From positions 3,162,001 to 3,226,000 of the forward strand of contig NC_015321.1 of assembly GCF_000194605.1 (NCBI RefSeq): a stretch of DNA of 64,000 nucleotides, in the 5' to 3' direction. This DNA comes from Fluviicola taffensis DSM 16823. GTDB lineage: Bacteria; Bacteroidota; Bacteroidia; Flavobacteriales_D; Crocinitomicaceae. Every line of letters starts with the position of its first letter. The stretch's first letter is position 1. A model generated the notes under the pieces. The model was not told where the DNA came from. It was given only the letters and a program-made list of their open reading frames with translations, and searched no databases. Below are positions 26,701 to 35,276 of this stretch, piece by piece. A program made the position numbers and the translations under genes.

Positions 26701-26703
26701 ATT

Positions 26704-27594
26704 TTAAAATAGCCACCATTTTTTTTTCTTCGTAGCTAGCTGTTTTTCGAAATCACTTAGAAATTCAGAATAAGAAGCGTATCGTTTATCCATTCCTTTC
26801 TTTAAAGCTGATTTGCGATCTTCACTCGTTAACTTATTTGGTGGAAGTGTAAATTGGTGTTTTGCTGCTAGTTTTTGAATGACAGGACTTATTTGTTTGA
26901 ACTTTGAATCCAAATTGGGAAGCGGATAAGTGATTTGTAAATTCGTTGTAATACTTGGATTTTTGTCAATTAGAGGCATTCTTCCTTGTAAACAGGTCCA
27001 ACAGCTTACTCCTAATGAAAAATAATCTGTTCTGGCATCCACAAGATCTAATTCGTTTAATAATAATTCTGGAGCAGCAAATCCTAATGGAAAGAGTGTT
27101 TTCCGGATTTCTATTTCGTTTTTATTCAGCGCAAGCCCAAAGTCTATCAACGCTACCCGAATTCCCTTCGAAGAATCAACGATTATATTGCTTGGCTTAA
27201 TATCTAGGTGATAAATATTGGCTTGATGAATATATTCCAGAATGGGTTCTAATTGCTCCAAAACCAAGAATAATTGGTGTGCTTTTTCTTTCGGTCTGAA
27301 TTGATCGATATAATCAGAAAGTATAATTCCAGGCTGAAAGGATTTGAATAAAAAAATCTCTGATTCACTTTCGAAGAAGTCAAGTGTTTCTGGAAGCCCA
27401 TCTACGATAAATGAAAACTGTGCTTCTTTTCGCAAGCGATCTTGTATGATTGAATTGGCATCTGTCTTTTGTACCGTTTTTAGAATTGCTTTGATACCCG
27501 AAATTTTGTTTTCAGCTAGAAAAGTATGTGCAAATTTCCGTTTTTTGGCTCCGTCAATTTTTTCCAGAATGCGGTATTTCTCGGTAGGATTCAT
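26704..27594 (-). CDS. Ser/Thr kinase-like protein with atypical ATP-binding loop
   Basis: A 296-residue eukaryotic-type protein kinase fold. The catalytic loop is HLDIKPSN (H129, D131, K133, N136; HLD instead of HRD), the metal motif is DFG (151-153), and an APE motif lies in GFAAPELL. A lysine for ATP binding is probably K39 in KAILKTV. The glycine-rich loop is not canonical: IDGAKKRKFAHTF replaces GxGxxG, so activity may be low. There are no PASTA or membrane segments. It overlaps the TonB receptor gene by 4 bp (ATGA) and is the last gene of the iron-type operon, an unusual place for a kinase. Confidence 0.8.
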   Translation of the reverse strand: MNPTEKYRILEKIDGAKKRKFAHTFLAENKISGIKAILKTVQKTDANSIIQDRLRKEAQFSFIVDGLPETLDFFESESEIFLFKSFQPGIILSDYIDQFRPKEKAHQLFLVLEQLEPILEYIHQANIYHLDIKPSNIIVDSSKGIRVALIDFGLALNKNEIEIRKTLFPLGFAAPELLLNELDLVDARTDYFSLGVSCWTCLQGRMPLIDKNPSITTNLQITYPLPNLDSKFKQISPVIQKLAAKHQFTLPPNKLTSEDRKSALKKGMDKRYASYSEFLSDFEKQLATKKKKWWLF

Positions 27595-30005
27595 TTTTTT
27601 ACTGCTATGGTAAATTGCAATGTACCATAAATTGTAATACCATCAGAAGGTAGTATGCCAGGACCAGGGTAAGCCGTTGCTCTCCTTGTGTAATAAGATG
27701 AATTCAGTAGATTATTGACGCCAGCTTCTAGTTGAAAATACTTCCTGAAGGTATAACGGGCGCTAAAATCCATGACGAAATATGCTGGAATTTCACCAAT
27801 CACTGCGTCACCACTACCTTCTTTCGAATTTGTAGCATCGCTGAACTGGGAGGAGTTATAAGATCCTTGAATTTGCGCTTGCCAATTCTTTCCCCGAACT
27901 TTCAATCCTGTTTTGAACATTAGCGGACTCACATATTCTACTTGTTTACCAACATAACTTTTTTCTCTGGATGAAATATAATGCGCATCGATGTAGGAGA
28001 AGTTTACGAAAATGGAAGATCCTATTCTTGAACTATCCATAAATGCTTTGATAAAATCGAATTCAACAAAACATTCTACACCTGTATTGAATGCATTTCC
28101 AATATTGGTTCGAATCTTCTTTACCGAATTGGGTTGTGGAGCTAATCCAATTTTATTACCATAGAAAAGGGCAAAAACAGCTATGTCAGAATAGAAGTAT
28201 TTTCCAATAAAACCTCTCCATCCAATTTCTGTGGTATTTCCATATTCATCTTTAATTAACGAATCAACTACAATATTTGGATTTGCAACTCGGATGTCTG
28301 AAAAGTTTACTGCACGGTAATTTTGACAAAAGTTGATGTATGCATTCGAGAATTTTCCAGTTTTAAAAGAAGTACCCGCTCCAATCAATGGAATGTTTCG
28401 TGTGAGTGAACTTGCATTTTCATTTTTGAATACGCTCAATGTATCAAATGTCAGTGGATGAATGTTGTATTGGTAGTAGTAGCCTTTGGAAGAACTCATG
28501 ATATGCTCAAAACGCAAACCTGCATTGATTGTCCAGCGATTTCCTAAGAACCAAATATTATCAGTGAAAACAGCAATATTTTCTGATGGAAAGCTGTAAT
28601 CTGAGTTTTCAATGTTTGAAGGATTGTTGAACTCGAAATCAGGTCCGTCTCCGCTCGTTGAACTTCCTTGAAGATTGGTTGTTTGCCCACGGTAATAGCG
28701 AGCTCCAATTAAAAATGCGCTTTCGTGTTTTTGTTTTTTGGTGAGTTTGTATCTTCTCAAAACACGCGCTTCAATTCCTGTGTTTTTAAAATTCCCAGTA
28801 ATTAAGTCTCGGTTTCCACCTGGGTCAGCGGTATTTATTTTGCCTAAATATCCCAGAGAATAACGAGAAGAAAGCATTCCGAAAGCGCGCACATTTAAAT
28901 GCGTTTTAGAGTTTAGTTTGGAGTCAAAATGCAATGCTAGAATATTCCAGCCTACTTTAAACCAATTTCTATCTCGAATACTTTGTGTGGGATCTTCTTC
29001 AAATTGCTTGTCTGTTAAGCCGCCTGGTTGATGGGCCAAATAACTCATTCGCGTATACTCCAATCGAATTTGATTGTTTTCATTGATAATATAGCCAATT
29101 TGAGCAAATCCTTGTTGTTGATTGAAGTTGGAATTGGGGCGATATCCTTTTCCTGTTTTTAGCTGATAATATGCTTGATATTGAAACCTACCTACAGTCC
29201 CAGAAATGCGATTGAATGTGCCAAAATAGCCGTAATTCCCTACGGAATTTCGAGTGGTGAATTGAAGTGGACTTGTTTGAATGGGATCTTTCAGTATGAA
29301 ATTCATTAATCCTCCGAACTGTGTTCCATATTGCAAACTTGCTGATCCTCGAATGATTTCAATTGCTTGAAGTGCCTCTAATGGCGGTGTATAGTAACTT
29401 TCAGGATACCCCAAAGCATCTGCAGAAATATCGTAACCGTTTTGACGTGTATTGAAGTTTGCTGCTCGATTCGGACTTAGCCCACGACCACCAACTCCCA
29501 TTTGAATTCCAGCTCCATCACTTTCCCAAATATTTAAACCAGGAACTTTTGCAAATAATTCACGAGGATTAGCTGTAGATTTTGCTCCTCCTTGTCTTTC
29601 CGTTTCAATTAATGTGTTGGTGCCCGTTGCTATTTGAACTCCTTTAATGGGTGGAATAAAACCAATATCAAAATAATGAAGACGTTTACTTTTCACTTCC
29701 ACTTCGTCAATTTCTTCGGAAGTTTTTACTTGAATGATTGGATTTGGGGCAACTATTCCATTTAGAATATAAAACAAGGTATCGATTTCAATTCCATAAA
29801 TGATTAAAGGACCTTTTTCGCAAGGAATTTGAAATTTCCCACTTTCATCGGTAAGCACTTTTTTTTCGTTACATTGAACTGTTACTCCAAATTGGGGGGT
29901 GTTTGTTTGATCTACAATCGTTCCTTCAAAATTCTGTGACCAAGAACATGAAACCAATATGGAAAATAGAATAAGTAAACTTAATTTTTGAGAGGAATAA
30001 TCCAT
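27591..30005 (-). CDS. TonB-dependent receptor (FecA-like, iron-type)
   Basis: An 804-residue outer-membrane receptor: signal peptide (MDYSSQKLSLLILFSILVSC then SWSQ), a carboxypeptidase-like domain (FEGTIVDQTNTPQFGVTVQC), a plug (TERQGGAKSTANPRELFAKV, ALQAIEIIRGSASLQYGTQF) and a barrel with FecA-like features (PNRAANFNTRQNGYDISAD, ENIAVFTDNIWFLGNRWTIN) ending in YGTLQFTIAV. The N-terminus contains LVSC and could also be read as a lipobox. Neighbouring imelysin, DUF4856 and HTTM genes point to iron or a related metal chelate as ligand. It overlaps the HTTM gene by 25 bp and the kinase gene by 4. Confidence 0.9.
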   Translation of the reverse strand: MDYSSQKLSLLILFSILVSCSWSQNFEGTIVDQTNTPQFGVTVQCNEKKVLTDESGKFQIPCEKGPLIIYGIEIDTLFYILNGIVAPNPIIQVKTSEEIDEVEVKSKRLHYFDIGFIPPIKGVQIATGTNTLIETERQGGAKSTANPRELFAKVPGLNIWESDGAGIQMGVGGRGLSPNRAANFNTRQNGYDISADALGYPESYYTPPLEALQAIEIIRGSASLQYGTQFGGLMNFILKDPIQTSPLQFTTRNSVGNYGYFGTFNRISGTVGRFQYQAYYQLKTGKGYRPNSNFNQQQGFAQIGYIINENNQIRLEYTRMSYLAHQPGGLTDKQFEEDPTQSIRDRNWFKVGWNILALHFDSKLNSKTHLNVRAFGMLSSRYSLGYLGKINTADPGGNRDLITGNFKNTGIEARVLRRYKLTKKQKHESAFLIGARYYRGQTTNLQGSSTSGDGPDFEFNNPSNIENSDYSFPSENIAVFTDNIWFLGNRWTINAGLRFEHIMSSSKGYYYQYNIHPLTFDTLSVFKNENASSLTRNIPLIGAGTSFKTGKFSNAYINFCQNYRAVNFSDIRVANPNIVVDSLIKDEYGNTTEIGWRGFIGKYFYSDIAVFALFYGNKIGLAPQPNSVKKIRTNIGNAFNTGVECFVEFDFIKAFMDSSRIGSSIFVNFSYIDAHYISSREKSYVGKQVEYVSPLMFKTGLKVRGKNWQAQIQGSYNSSQFSDATNSKEGSGDAVIGEIPAYFVMDFSARYTFRKYFQLEAGVNNLLNSSYYTRRATAYPGPGILPSDGITIYGTLQFTIAVKK

Positions 30006-31348
30006 TTCCGGTGTTTCAAATTGTAGTGTTCTTTCATCAAGTCAGTTTCTCTACCAACAAAATGTTGATTCGGCCTGCCATTTAAGGTAACATAAACGTC
30101 TGCTGTGACTCTTGGACGCGACAAATGTACGCTTTTACTCCCGAAATGAAAGGTTGTATCTGCATACTTATTCCCCAAAAAATGAGCAAATTGAAGAATC
30201 ATATCTGGTTGGCGCGACATTTGGTCGATTTGCTGTGGACTCAAATAATCTTCGTTACTAATTTCGATGGAATTTCGCGTTTTAGGATCTTCCACATAAA
30301 AAGTGGCATATCCTTTTTTTTCAACGAGCATCACTCTCCAAGAAAATCGGAAACCTTCTTCGTGCCAAAACAGTCCGTTAGGATATAGTAAATAGCGAAA
30401 TGGGAGTATGATTTGAATGATTAGAAAGATCGAAGTAAAAATGAACACTGTTTTACTTGCAGGACTAGATATTTTCGCAGAAACGGATTTCCAACGAAAC
30501 CAATTTTTTAGTTTATTCAACCAACGATCATGGAAGCTGGCGGGGAAGAAAATTAAGGTACTGCATATCATGACCCAAGGGAAAACACCAATCGGGAAGA
30601 GTAACCAGGTGATTACGTGGAATACGACTACAAAAACATAGGCTACGACTCGTGTTTTGTTTTTCGACAAGAAAAAGGGAATCGTTAAATCGTAAAAACA
30701 CGAAAACCAGGAAAATCCAAAAGCAACCCAAGAAGTTGCAAAGAGATTTCCAACGAGTGGAAGATCTCGAAATGCCTGTAGCCATAAACGAAGTGGTTGT
30801 GCTTCAAAAAGCCAATCCGCATTGAGTTTGGCAATTCCAGCAAAGCAATAAACAATCCCAAGTTGGAAGCGAAGTAAAAAAATAGGCCATTGTGGAATTG
30901 TTTCTCGTTGAATAGAAGGATTTCGCTTGGCATCCAAGCTGAATTGCGCGTTGGCAGGCATCCAAATGAGTAGAAAAGCAATGAGACTTACAAAATAATA
31001 ATGATTGAGGTAATAGCTTTTATCAAGTAATTCAACATAGGTAAAAGCCAAAAAGAACAAACTTGTTGAAAATCGGTAAAATGCACCAAATATGATTCCC
31101 AAACTAGCAACAATCATTGCTATGAAAGGAAGATACATTCCATTTCCAGCAAGTGGTTTTACCCAGTCAAATCCCAAATAGGAGAAATGAAACGGGGGAT
31201 CAATGTACAATTGTTTTACCCAGCCATTGAGAATAAAACGAACGGTACTAAATAGAAATAGTATCCCAATAATGATTCGAAAGGCAATAAGTGGAGAAAT
31301 AGAAACCTCTTTAAATAGAAAGTTACTCCACCTTTTATTAATCACCAT
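29981..31348 (-). CDS. HTTM-domain membrane protein
   Basis: A 455-residue protein of the HTTM (vitamin K-dependent gamma-carboxylase-like) family. About eight membrane helices occupy residues 15-330 (for example PLIAFRIIIGILFLFSTVRF, FLLRFQLGIVYCFAGIAKLN, PWVMICSTLIFF), followed by a soluble tail with EEGFRFSWRVMLVEKKGYAT, typical of the family. The carboxylase activity of bacterial HTTM proteins is not proven. It lies between imelysin (11-bp overlap) and the TonB receptor (25-bp overlap), a gene order seen in iron-responsive clusters of Bacteroidota. Confidence 0.85.
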   Translation of the reverse strand: MVINKRWSNFLFKEVSISPLIAFRIIIGILFLFSTVRFILNGWVKQLYIDPPFHFSYLGFDWVKPLAGNGMYLPFIAMIVASLGIIFGAFYRFSTSLFFLAFTYVELLDKSYYLNHYYFVSLIAFLLIWMPANAQFSLDAKRNPSIQRETIPQWPIFLLRFQLGIVYCFAGIAKLNADWLFEAQPLRLWLQAFRDLPLVGNLFATSWVAFGFSWFSCFYDLTIPFFLSKNKTRVVAYVFVVVFHVITWLLFPIGVFPWVMICSTLIFFPASFHDRWLNKLKNWFRWKSVSAKISSPASKTVFIFTSIFLIIQIILPFRYLLYPNGLFWHEEGFRFSWRVMLVEKKGYATFYVEDPKTRNSIEISNEDYLSPQQIDQMSRQPDMILQFAHFLGNKYADTTFHFGSKSVHLSRPRVTADVYVTLNGRPNQHFVGRETDLMKEHYNLKHRKWIIPLKN

Positions 31349-32405
31349 CTGTATCCTGATAAGTAATCAAGACACCAAATGTAGAGGCCATATCTGTTTT
31401 CAAATTGATTACAGAACCTTGCTGATAATCATAGAAATTGCTCAGAGTTGTTGGCGATGAAATCATGAGCTCTTCCAATGTTTCTGTCCAAGTTTGAGGT
31501 GTTGAAAGCATATAGTCAAAACGGGAAGCAATCGTGTTTGAAAGCGAAGCTTTATTCTCTAAGGCATTCAAATAATCATCAAACCCAGTTCCGTTTGTAT
31601 TTCCTGAAAGATTCAATCCATAGAAAATTGCTCTAGAAGCCCGAATATTTTCAATCAATAAGGTTCTGCCAATTCCAGATCTACGTGCTTCTAAGTAATT
31701 TGGTTGCTGAATTCCTAAGGTGTGGTTTCCAATTGGAAAACCAAGTTTAGTTGTTTTACACAATTCAAAGTCTTTACAGAAATTGTTAATCAACAATGCA
31801 AATGGGCTTGTGGATTCATTGCTCGTTCCAGCTACAAAGGTTGCTCTATATGTATCCCAGCCAGAAACAACAAGGGTAATTTCTGCTTTCATTTTTGCAA
31901 TTACATTCGTAACATAACTGCAAGCGCTTGAGATCGTTTGAAATTTCGTCAGAGCATCTTGCTTGTAAAGCAAATAATCCAAAGCATCAAAACCGGAAGC
32001 ATCTAAGTTTTGAGTCGTCGATAAATCATAACTACCGCTTTGAACATTGCTATTTATCTGTGCAGTATCCGTTGGGAAAGTACCGAAAGTCAATACGAGG
32101 TTCGCGGTCATTGCTGGACCAAAATCAAATCCTTTCACGTGTTGAAAAGAGATATTGGCGTCTGCCCAGGCTTGTTTTGAAATATCTAATTTCGTTTGCG
32201 TTTTATCAGCTAAGAAATCATTCCAACTTGATTCAAGGTCAAAGATTTTAGTTTTTAAATCGACATATCCAGGAATGATATAGTTATCAGCCATATTGAC
32301 CATAATAGGTCCTTTGTCAAAATCAGTATTTTCGTCCTTCTTTTTTTTACAAGCTGCTATAACAAGTAAGGCAATAAAGGGAATGGTCCATTTAACTAAT
32401 TTCAT
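31338..32405 (-). CDS. Imelysin family lipoprotein
   Basis: The 355-residue lipoprotein (signal MKLVKWTIPFIALLVIAAC, lipobox AAC, then KKKKDEN) is an imelysin/insulin-cleaving-like (peptidase M75) protein related to iron-regulated IrpA. The GxHxxE motif region appears as GFDALDYLLYK with Asp in place of His/Glu, so peptidase activity is not expected; such proteins are thought to act in iron uptake. Two four-helix halves are indicated by SWNDFLADKTQTKLDISKQA and RRSGIGRTLLIENIRASRAI. It starts 10 bp after the DUF4856 gene and overlaps the HTTM gene by 11 bp. Confidence 0.87.
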   Translation of the reverse strand: MKLVKWTIPFIALLVIAACKKKKDENTDFDKGPIMVNMADNYIIPGYVDLKTKIFDLESSWNDFLADKTQTKLDISKQAWADANISFQHVKGFDFGPAMTANLVLTFGTFPTDTAQINSNVQSGSYDLSTTQNLDASGFDALDYLLYKQDALTKFQTISSACSYVTNVIAKMKAEITLVVSGWDTYRATFVAGTSNESTSPFALLINNFCKDFELCKTTKLGFPIGNHTLGIQQPNYLEARRSGIGRTLLIENIRASRAIFYGLNLSGNTNGTGFDDYLNALENKASLSNTIASRFDYMLSTPQTWTETLEELMISSPTTLSNFYDYQQGSVINLKTDMASTFGVLITYQDTDGD

Positions 32406-32415
32406 TCTTGAAATA

Positions 32416-33549
32416 TTAATAGTTTGAATCGAGTGTTGCTTTGATATTATTGATATCTGTCACATTCAAAGACCAAAGATTGCCATTGAATTGTGCTAAT
32501 AAATTATCAACTTCGGTGGTGGACAATTTGCGCGTTTCAACAGGTGCAAAACGCAAAGTGTATATGAATCCATAAGCTTCAGATAGTACATGTAAGTATT
32601 TTGCTTGATCGGTTCCGTAATAGCCAGCCGCTTGAGTTAAATAATGCATGGCTTGATAAGCTGCAATTTTCTCCCACATATTCTTAATCTCAATGATAGC
32701 AACATCACGATCTGCGATTACCTTATTCGAAATAGCTGCGCGTCCTTTCAAAAAGTTACTCATCATTACCTGATTGGAATTGATTGCAGCATTTTGAGAA
32801 TTACAATATTTACCCCAAAAAGCAACGGCTGAAGAAGTGGGGAAGTTTATTGGGGCAGAAAAATAACCAAATGCTTCATCCCAATAATGTTCCATTGTTG
32901 TATATGTTTGACCTGAAACTGGAGTGGTGTTATCAGCATTCATATTTGCAGATCCCAAATAAATATTCAAAGCTTGATATTGAAATACAGCACCCATGAT
33001 TGATTTTTCTATCAATTCGGAATATTGAAATCCATTTGCAGCGAACAAATAAGTTGATGTTCCGGATGATAAAGTTCCTGCTTGACCATTAGATGCTATA
33101 TTCAGATAGAAATTACTAGCAGTTTGGATCGCTTGGAATTGATTAGTAATAGTGGCTGTATCTAGGCTGAAGCATTTGTCTTTCAAATTTCGTGTTGAAT
33201 TAAATGAAAAATGACCATTACCATTTCCGTTTGTGTTAGCAAACATATCATTTAAAACCTGTGCAGATATTGCTTGACTTTCACCTAATTCGGCATAAGT
33301 TACCAATTCAATAAGTTGGTTTATTCGATCTGTTTGTCCAGAATAATCTACTGTTGATTGACCACTAGCATTGGTAAATGTATAGCTTGTTGGAATCGAA
33401 TAAGTTGCTTCATAGGTGCAACTTCCATTATCTTTTTTTGCTTTGGAGTTATAATTTGATGCATTTGGGTCTGTACAACCACTTTTTTTACAAGATGCTG
33501 CTTGTACTAGAATAATACTCAAAGAAATGAAATATAGAAGTTGTCGCAT
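32416..33549 (-). CDS. DUF4856 lipoprotein
   Basis: The first gene of the iron-type operon. Signal peptide MRQLLYFISLSIILVQAASC with lipobox and KKSGC. A short Asp/Asn-rich element follows (GCTDPNASNYNSKAKKDNGS), a calcium-binding-like module frequent in this phylum. The DUF4856 domain (residues about 50-377) shows TYSIPTSYTFTNASGQSTVD, a HFSFNSTRNLKDKC segment and HYWDEAFGYFSAPINFP, an imelysin-like signature. DUF4856 proteins regularly accompany imelysin and TonB receptors; their function is undefined. A good promoter lies 25 bp upstream. Confidence 0.87.
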   Translation of the reverse strand: MRQLLYFISLSIILVQAASCKKSGCTDPNASNYNSKAKKDNGSCTYEATYSIPTSYTFTNASGQSTVDYSGQTDRINQLIELVTYAELGESQAISAQVLNDMFANTNGNGNGHFSFNSTRNLKDKCFSLDTATITNQFQAIQTASNFYLNIASNGQAGTLSSGTSTYLFAANGFQYSELIEKSIMGAVFQYQALNIYLGSANMNADNTTPVSGQTYTTMEHYWDEAFGYFSAPINFPTSSAVAFWGKYCNSQNAAINSNQVMMSNFLKGRAAISNKVIADRDVAIIEIKNMWEKIAAYQAMHYLTQAAGYYGTDQAKYLHVLSEAYGFIYTLRFAPVETRKLSTTEVDNLLAQFNGNLWSLNVTDINNIKATLDSNY

Positions 33550-33573
33550 GTGTTTTTTTGGTTATTTGAAGTG

Positions 33574-33604
33574 CAAAGTTAGTTTGATAGGTTTCGAATT
33601 TCAA
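33574..33604 (-). promoter_or_regulatory. Promoter of the DUF4856-imelysin-HTTM-receptor operon
   Basis: On the minus strand TTG (33604-33602), a 20-bp spacer and TAACTTTG (33581-33574) match the Bacteroidota consensus TTG-N17-23-TAnnTTTG exactly. The start codon is 25 bp downstream. The -33 end overlaps the inverted repeat at 33603-33622. Confidence 0.7.
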
Positions 33605-33622
33605 TACCTTAAAAAAGGTATT
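33603..33622. promoter_or_regulatory. Inverted repeat at the iron-operon promoter (possible operator)
   Basis: AATACCTT and AAGGTATT form a perfect 8-bp inverted repeat with a 4-bp A spacer, between two divergent genes and touching the -33 element of the iron-type operon. A repressor site is a reasonable inference; it does not match the known E. coli Fur box. Confidence 0.4.
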
Positions 33623-33627
33623 TTTGG

Positions 33628-34437
33628 ATGATGGATGCGAAATATATAATTGCTGATTCTGGAGGTTCTTCTACAAACTGGGGAATTGTTCTAACCAATA
33701 ATGAAGTGGTTTATGTTCAAACGGCTAGTTTACACCCCAAGTATGTGTTTTCTGAGGAAGATTTATTGACAGAATTACAAACGAGGTTTGGAGACTTGAA
33801 AGTACCCTTGTTTTTTTATGGAGCAGGATGTTCTTCTTTTGAAATTCAAGAGAAAATGCGTTCTCTTTTGAAAGAGATTGGATTTTCTCAAGTGGAGGTG
33901 TTTCCAGATACATTGGCTGCTTGCAGAGCACTTTGTGGAAGCGAACCAGGTTGGGTTGGTATATTAGGAACAGGATCCATTCTGATACAATATGATGGAA
34001 CACGAATTACAAAGCGAATTGGTGGGTTTGGTTCTTTCATTGGCGACGAAGGAAGTGGCTTTTACTTTGGGAAATTACTCGTTCGATTTTTATTGGATGT
34101 AGAAAATTGGGAATCAAGCTGGTCGGCTATTTTTCACTCAAAAGAAGCAATATTATCAAAATTAGCCAGTGCTGAAGCTCAGAAATGGATTGCTAGTCTA
34201 GGAGGTTTAACCGCTCATTTAGACTTTGAATTTTTGCATCAGCAAAATGTAATGCTATTCATTCAAAATTATTGCAATCAGATTTCAGATATCCCATCAG
34301 TTTCTCTCATTGGAACTTATGGGTTCGAACAAAAAAATGTGGTGAAGAATGTTTTTGAAAAAGCAGGCATTCAAGTGTTGAAGCAGGTTGCAAGTCCACT
34401 AGAAGACTTAGTGAATTTTCATATTGTTAACAATTAG
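33628..34437 (+). CDS. BadF/BadG-type ATPase, N-acetylglucosamine kinase-like
   Basis: A 269-residue ASKHA-fold kinase of the BadF/BadG/BcrA/BcrD family. Phosphate-binding loop 1 is IIADSGGSSTNWGIV near the N-terminus, a second is in WVGILGTGSILIQYD, and the hinge segment is IGGFGSFIGDEGSGFYFGK, the mark of the GlcNAc-kinase-like subgroup. This predicts phosphorylation of an amino sugar, perhaps for peptidoglycan recycling. The start is uncertain between ATG 33628 and 33631. A TATTTTTG element at 33619-33626 is too close to the first ATG to be clearly its promoter. Confidence 0.85.
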   Translation: MMDAKYIIADSGGSSTNWGIVLTNNEVVYVQTASLHPKYVFSEEDLLTELQTRFGDLKVPLFFYGAGCSSFEIQEKMRSLLKEIGFSQVEVFPDTLAACRALCGSEPGWVGILGTGSILIQYDGTRITKRIGGFGSFIGDEGSGFYFGKLLVRFLLDVENWESSWSAIFHSKEAILSKLASAEAQKWIASLGGLTAHLDFEFLHQQNVMLFIQNYCNQISDIPSVSLIGTYGFEQKNVVKNVFEKAGIQVLKQVASPLEDLVNFHIVNN

Positions 34438-34551
34438 TTAATGTTTTGATTATTGACTATGAAGGTGTTAGTCGAAAATATTAAATCTTTCGTAGAAAAG
34501 TGACTTGTCGTTTAAAAAATAATTCACAACTTGCAGAGACGAAAGTGAGAG

Positions 34552-34950
34552 ATGGATACATTAATAATTCAAGCAACTGCTCAAACCCCCTTAATTAATT
34601 TGAATTCCGCTACAGGAATCATGGAAATTAAAGGTCGTTCAATACCAGACGATCCCGAGGCTTTTTGGGGTTCAGTATTAACGTGGTTTGATAATTATAT
34701 GAAGAATCCAAGTGATGAAACACTTGTGAAAATCGATTTGGAGTATTTTAATATTACTTCCTCTAAGCGTATTTTGTTTTTGCTATACAAGTTAAACGAA
34801 CTTGTTGATTCTGGAAAGAAGGCAAAAGTAGAGTGGTACTACAGACAATCTGATGAAGATATGTATGAGGTAGGTCAAGATTATGCATTCATGGTTCGTG
34901 TTCCATTTGATTTTCGGGAGTATTCTGATAATGATTTGGTAGTTGCTTAA
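34552..34950 (+). CDS. SiaC-like regulatory phosphoprotein (DUF1987)
   Basis: A 132-residue cytoplasmic protein of the DUF1987/SiaC family. In Pseudomonas, SiaC is phosphorylated on a threonine in this motif and binds a diguanylate cyclase. The motif is intact as EYFNITSSKRIL (Y65 to L75, with T69, S70 and S71). The N-terminal strands (GIMEIKGRSIPDDPEAFWG) and the C-terminal WYYRQSDEDMYEVGQDYAFM are typical. No SiaA phosphatase, SiaB kinase or cyclase gene is adjacent, so partners must be elsewhere. Confidence 0.85.
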   Translation: MDTLIIQATAQTPLINLNSATGIMEIKGRSIPDDPEAFWGSVLTWFDNYMKNPSDETLVKIDLEYFNITSSKRILFLLYKLNELVDSGKKAKVEWYYRQSDEDMYEVGQDYAFMVRVPFDFREYSDNDLVVA

Positions 34951-35030
34951 AGAACAATCTGCTCTTTATTCAACAATTATCTTCCAGAAAAAGCTTCCCT
35001 TTTTCCAATTTCATTATTTTTGTTACTATT

Positions 35031-35276
35031 ATGCGTGTAATAGCTGATATTCCTCATCCAAGATATAAGATTCAAATCTTCTCGTACAATGCGAAGTATT
35101 TGGTGAAAATTGAATTGGGTCAATTTGAGCAAGTTTTCAAAATCGCTGAATCAGATGTCAATGGATTAGAAGATGTGAAACGCATGATTACAGATCAATT
35201 ATTACGTAATTCCTTAGAACGATTTCTGACCATGAGAACTGATTGGGAGGAAGCATTTAAAAATAAATCAATATGA
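35031..35276 (+). CDS. Conserved small protein of unknown function
   Basis: An 81-residue protein without signal peptide or membrane segment. It begins MRVIADIPHPRYKIQIFSYN and has a strand-strand-helix pattern (KYLVKIELGQFEQVFKI, then VKRMITDQLLRNSLERFL). I do not recognise a named domain. It overlaps the Skp-like gene by 4 bp (ATGA), so it belongs to a three-gene operon with that gene and the DUF4924 gene. Confidence 0.65.
   Translation: MRVIADIPHPRYKIQIFSYNAKYLVKIELGQFEQVFKIAESDVNGLEDVKRMITDQLLRNSLERFLTMRTDWEEAFKNKSI

Noticed and set aside
31720..32251. Plus-strand frames inside the imelysin gene
   Set aside because: They are antisense shadows of the lipoprotein reading frame; amino-acid content is atypical and no start signals are present.
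33619..33626. TATTTTTG as promoter of the BadF-type kinase gene
   Set aside because: The match is perfect, but it ends 1 bp before the first ATG and has no -33 TTG, so a transcript from it would start inside the codons.
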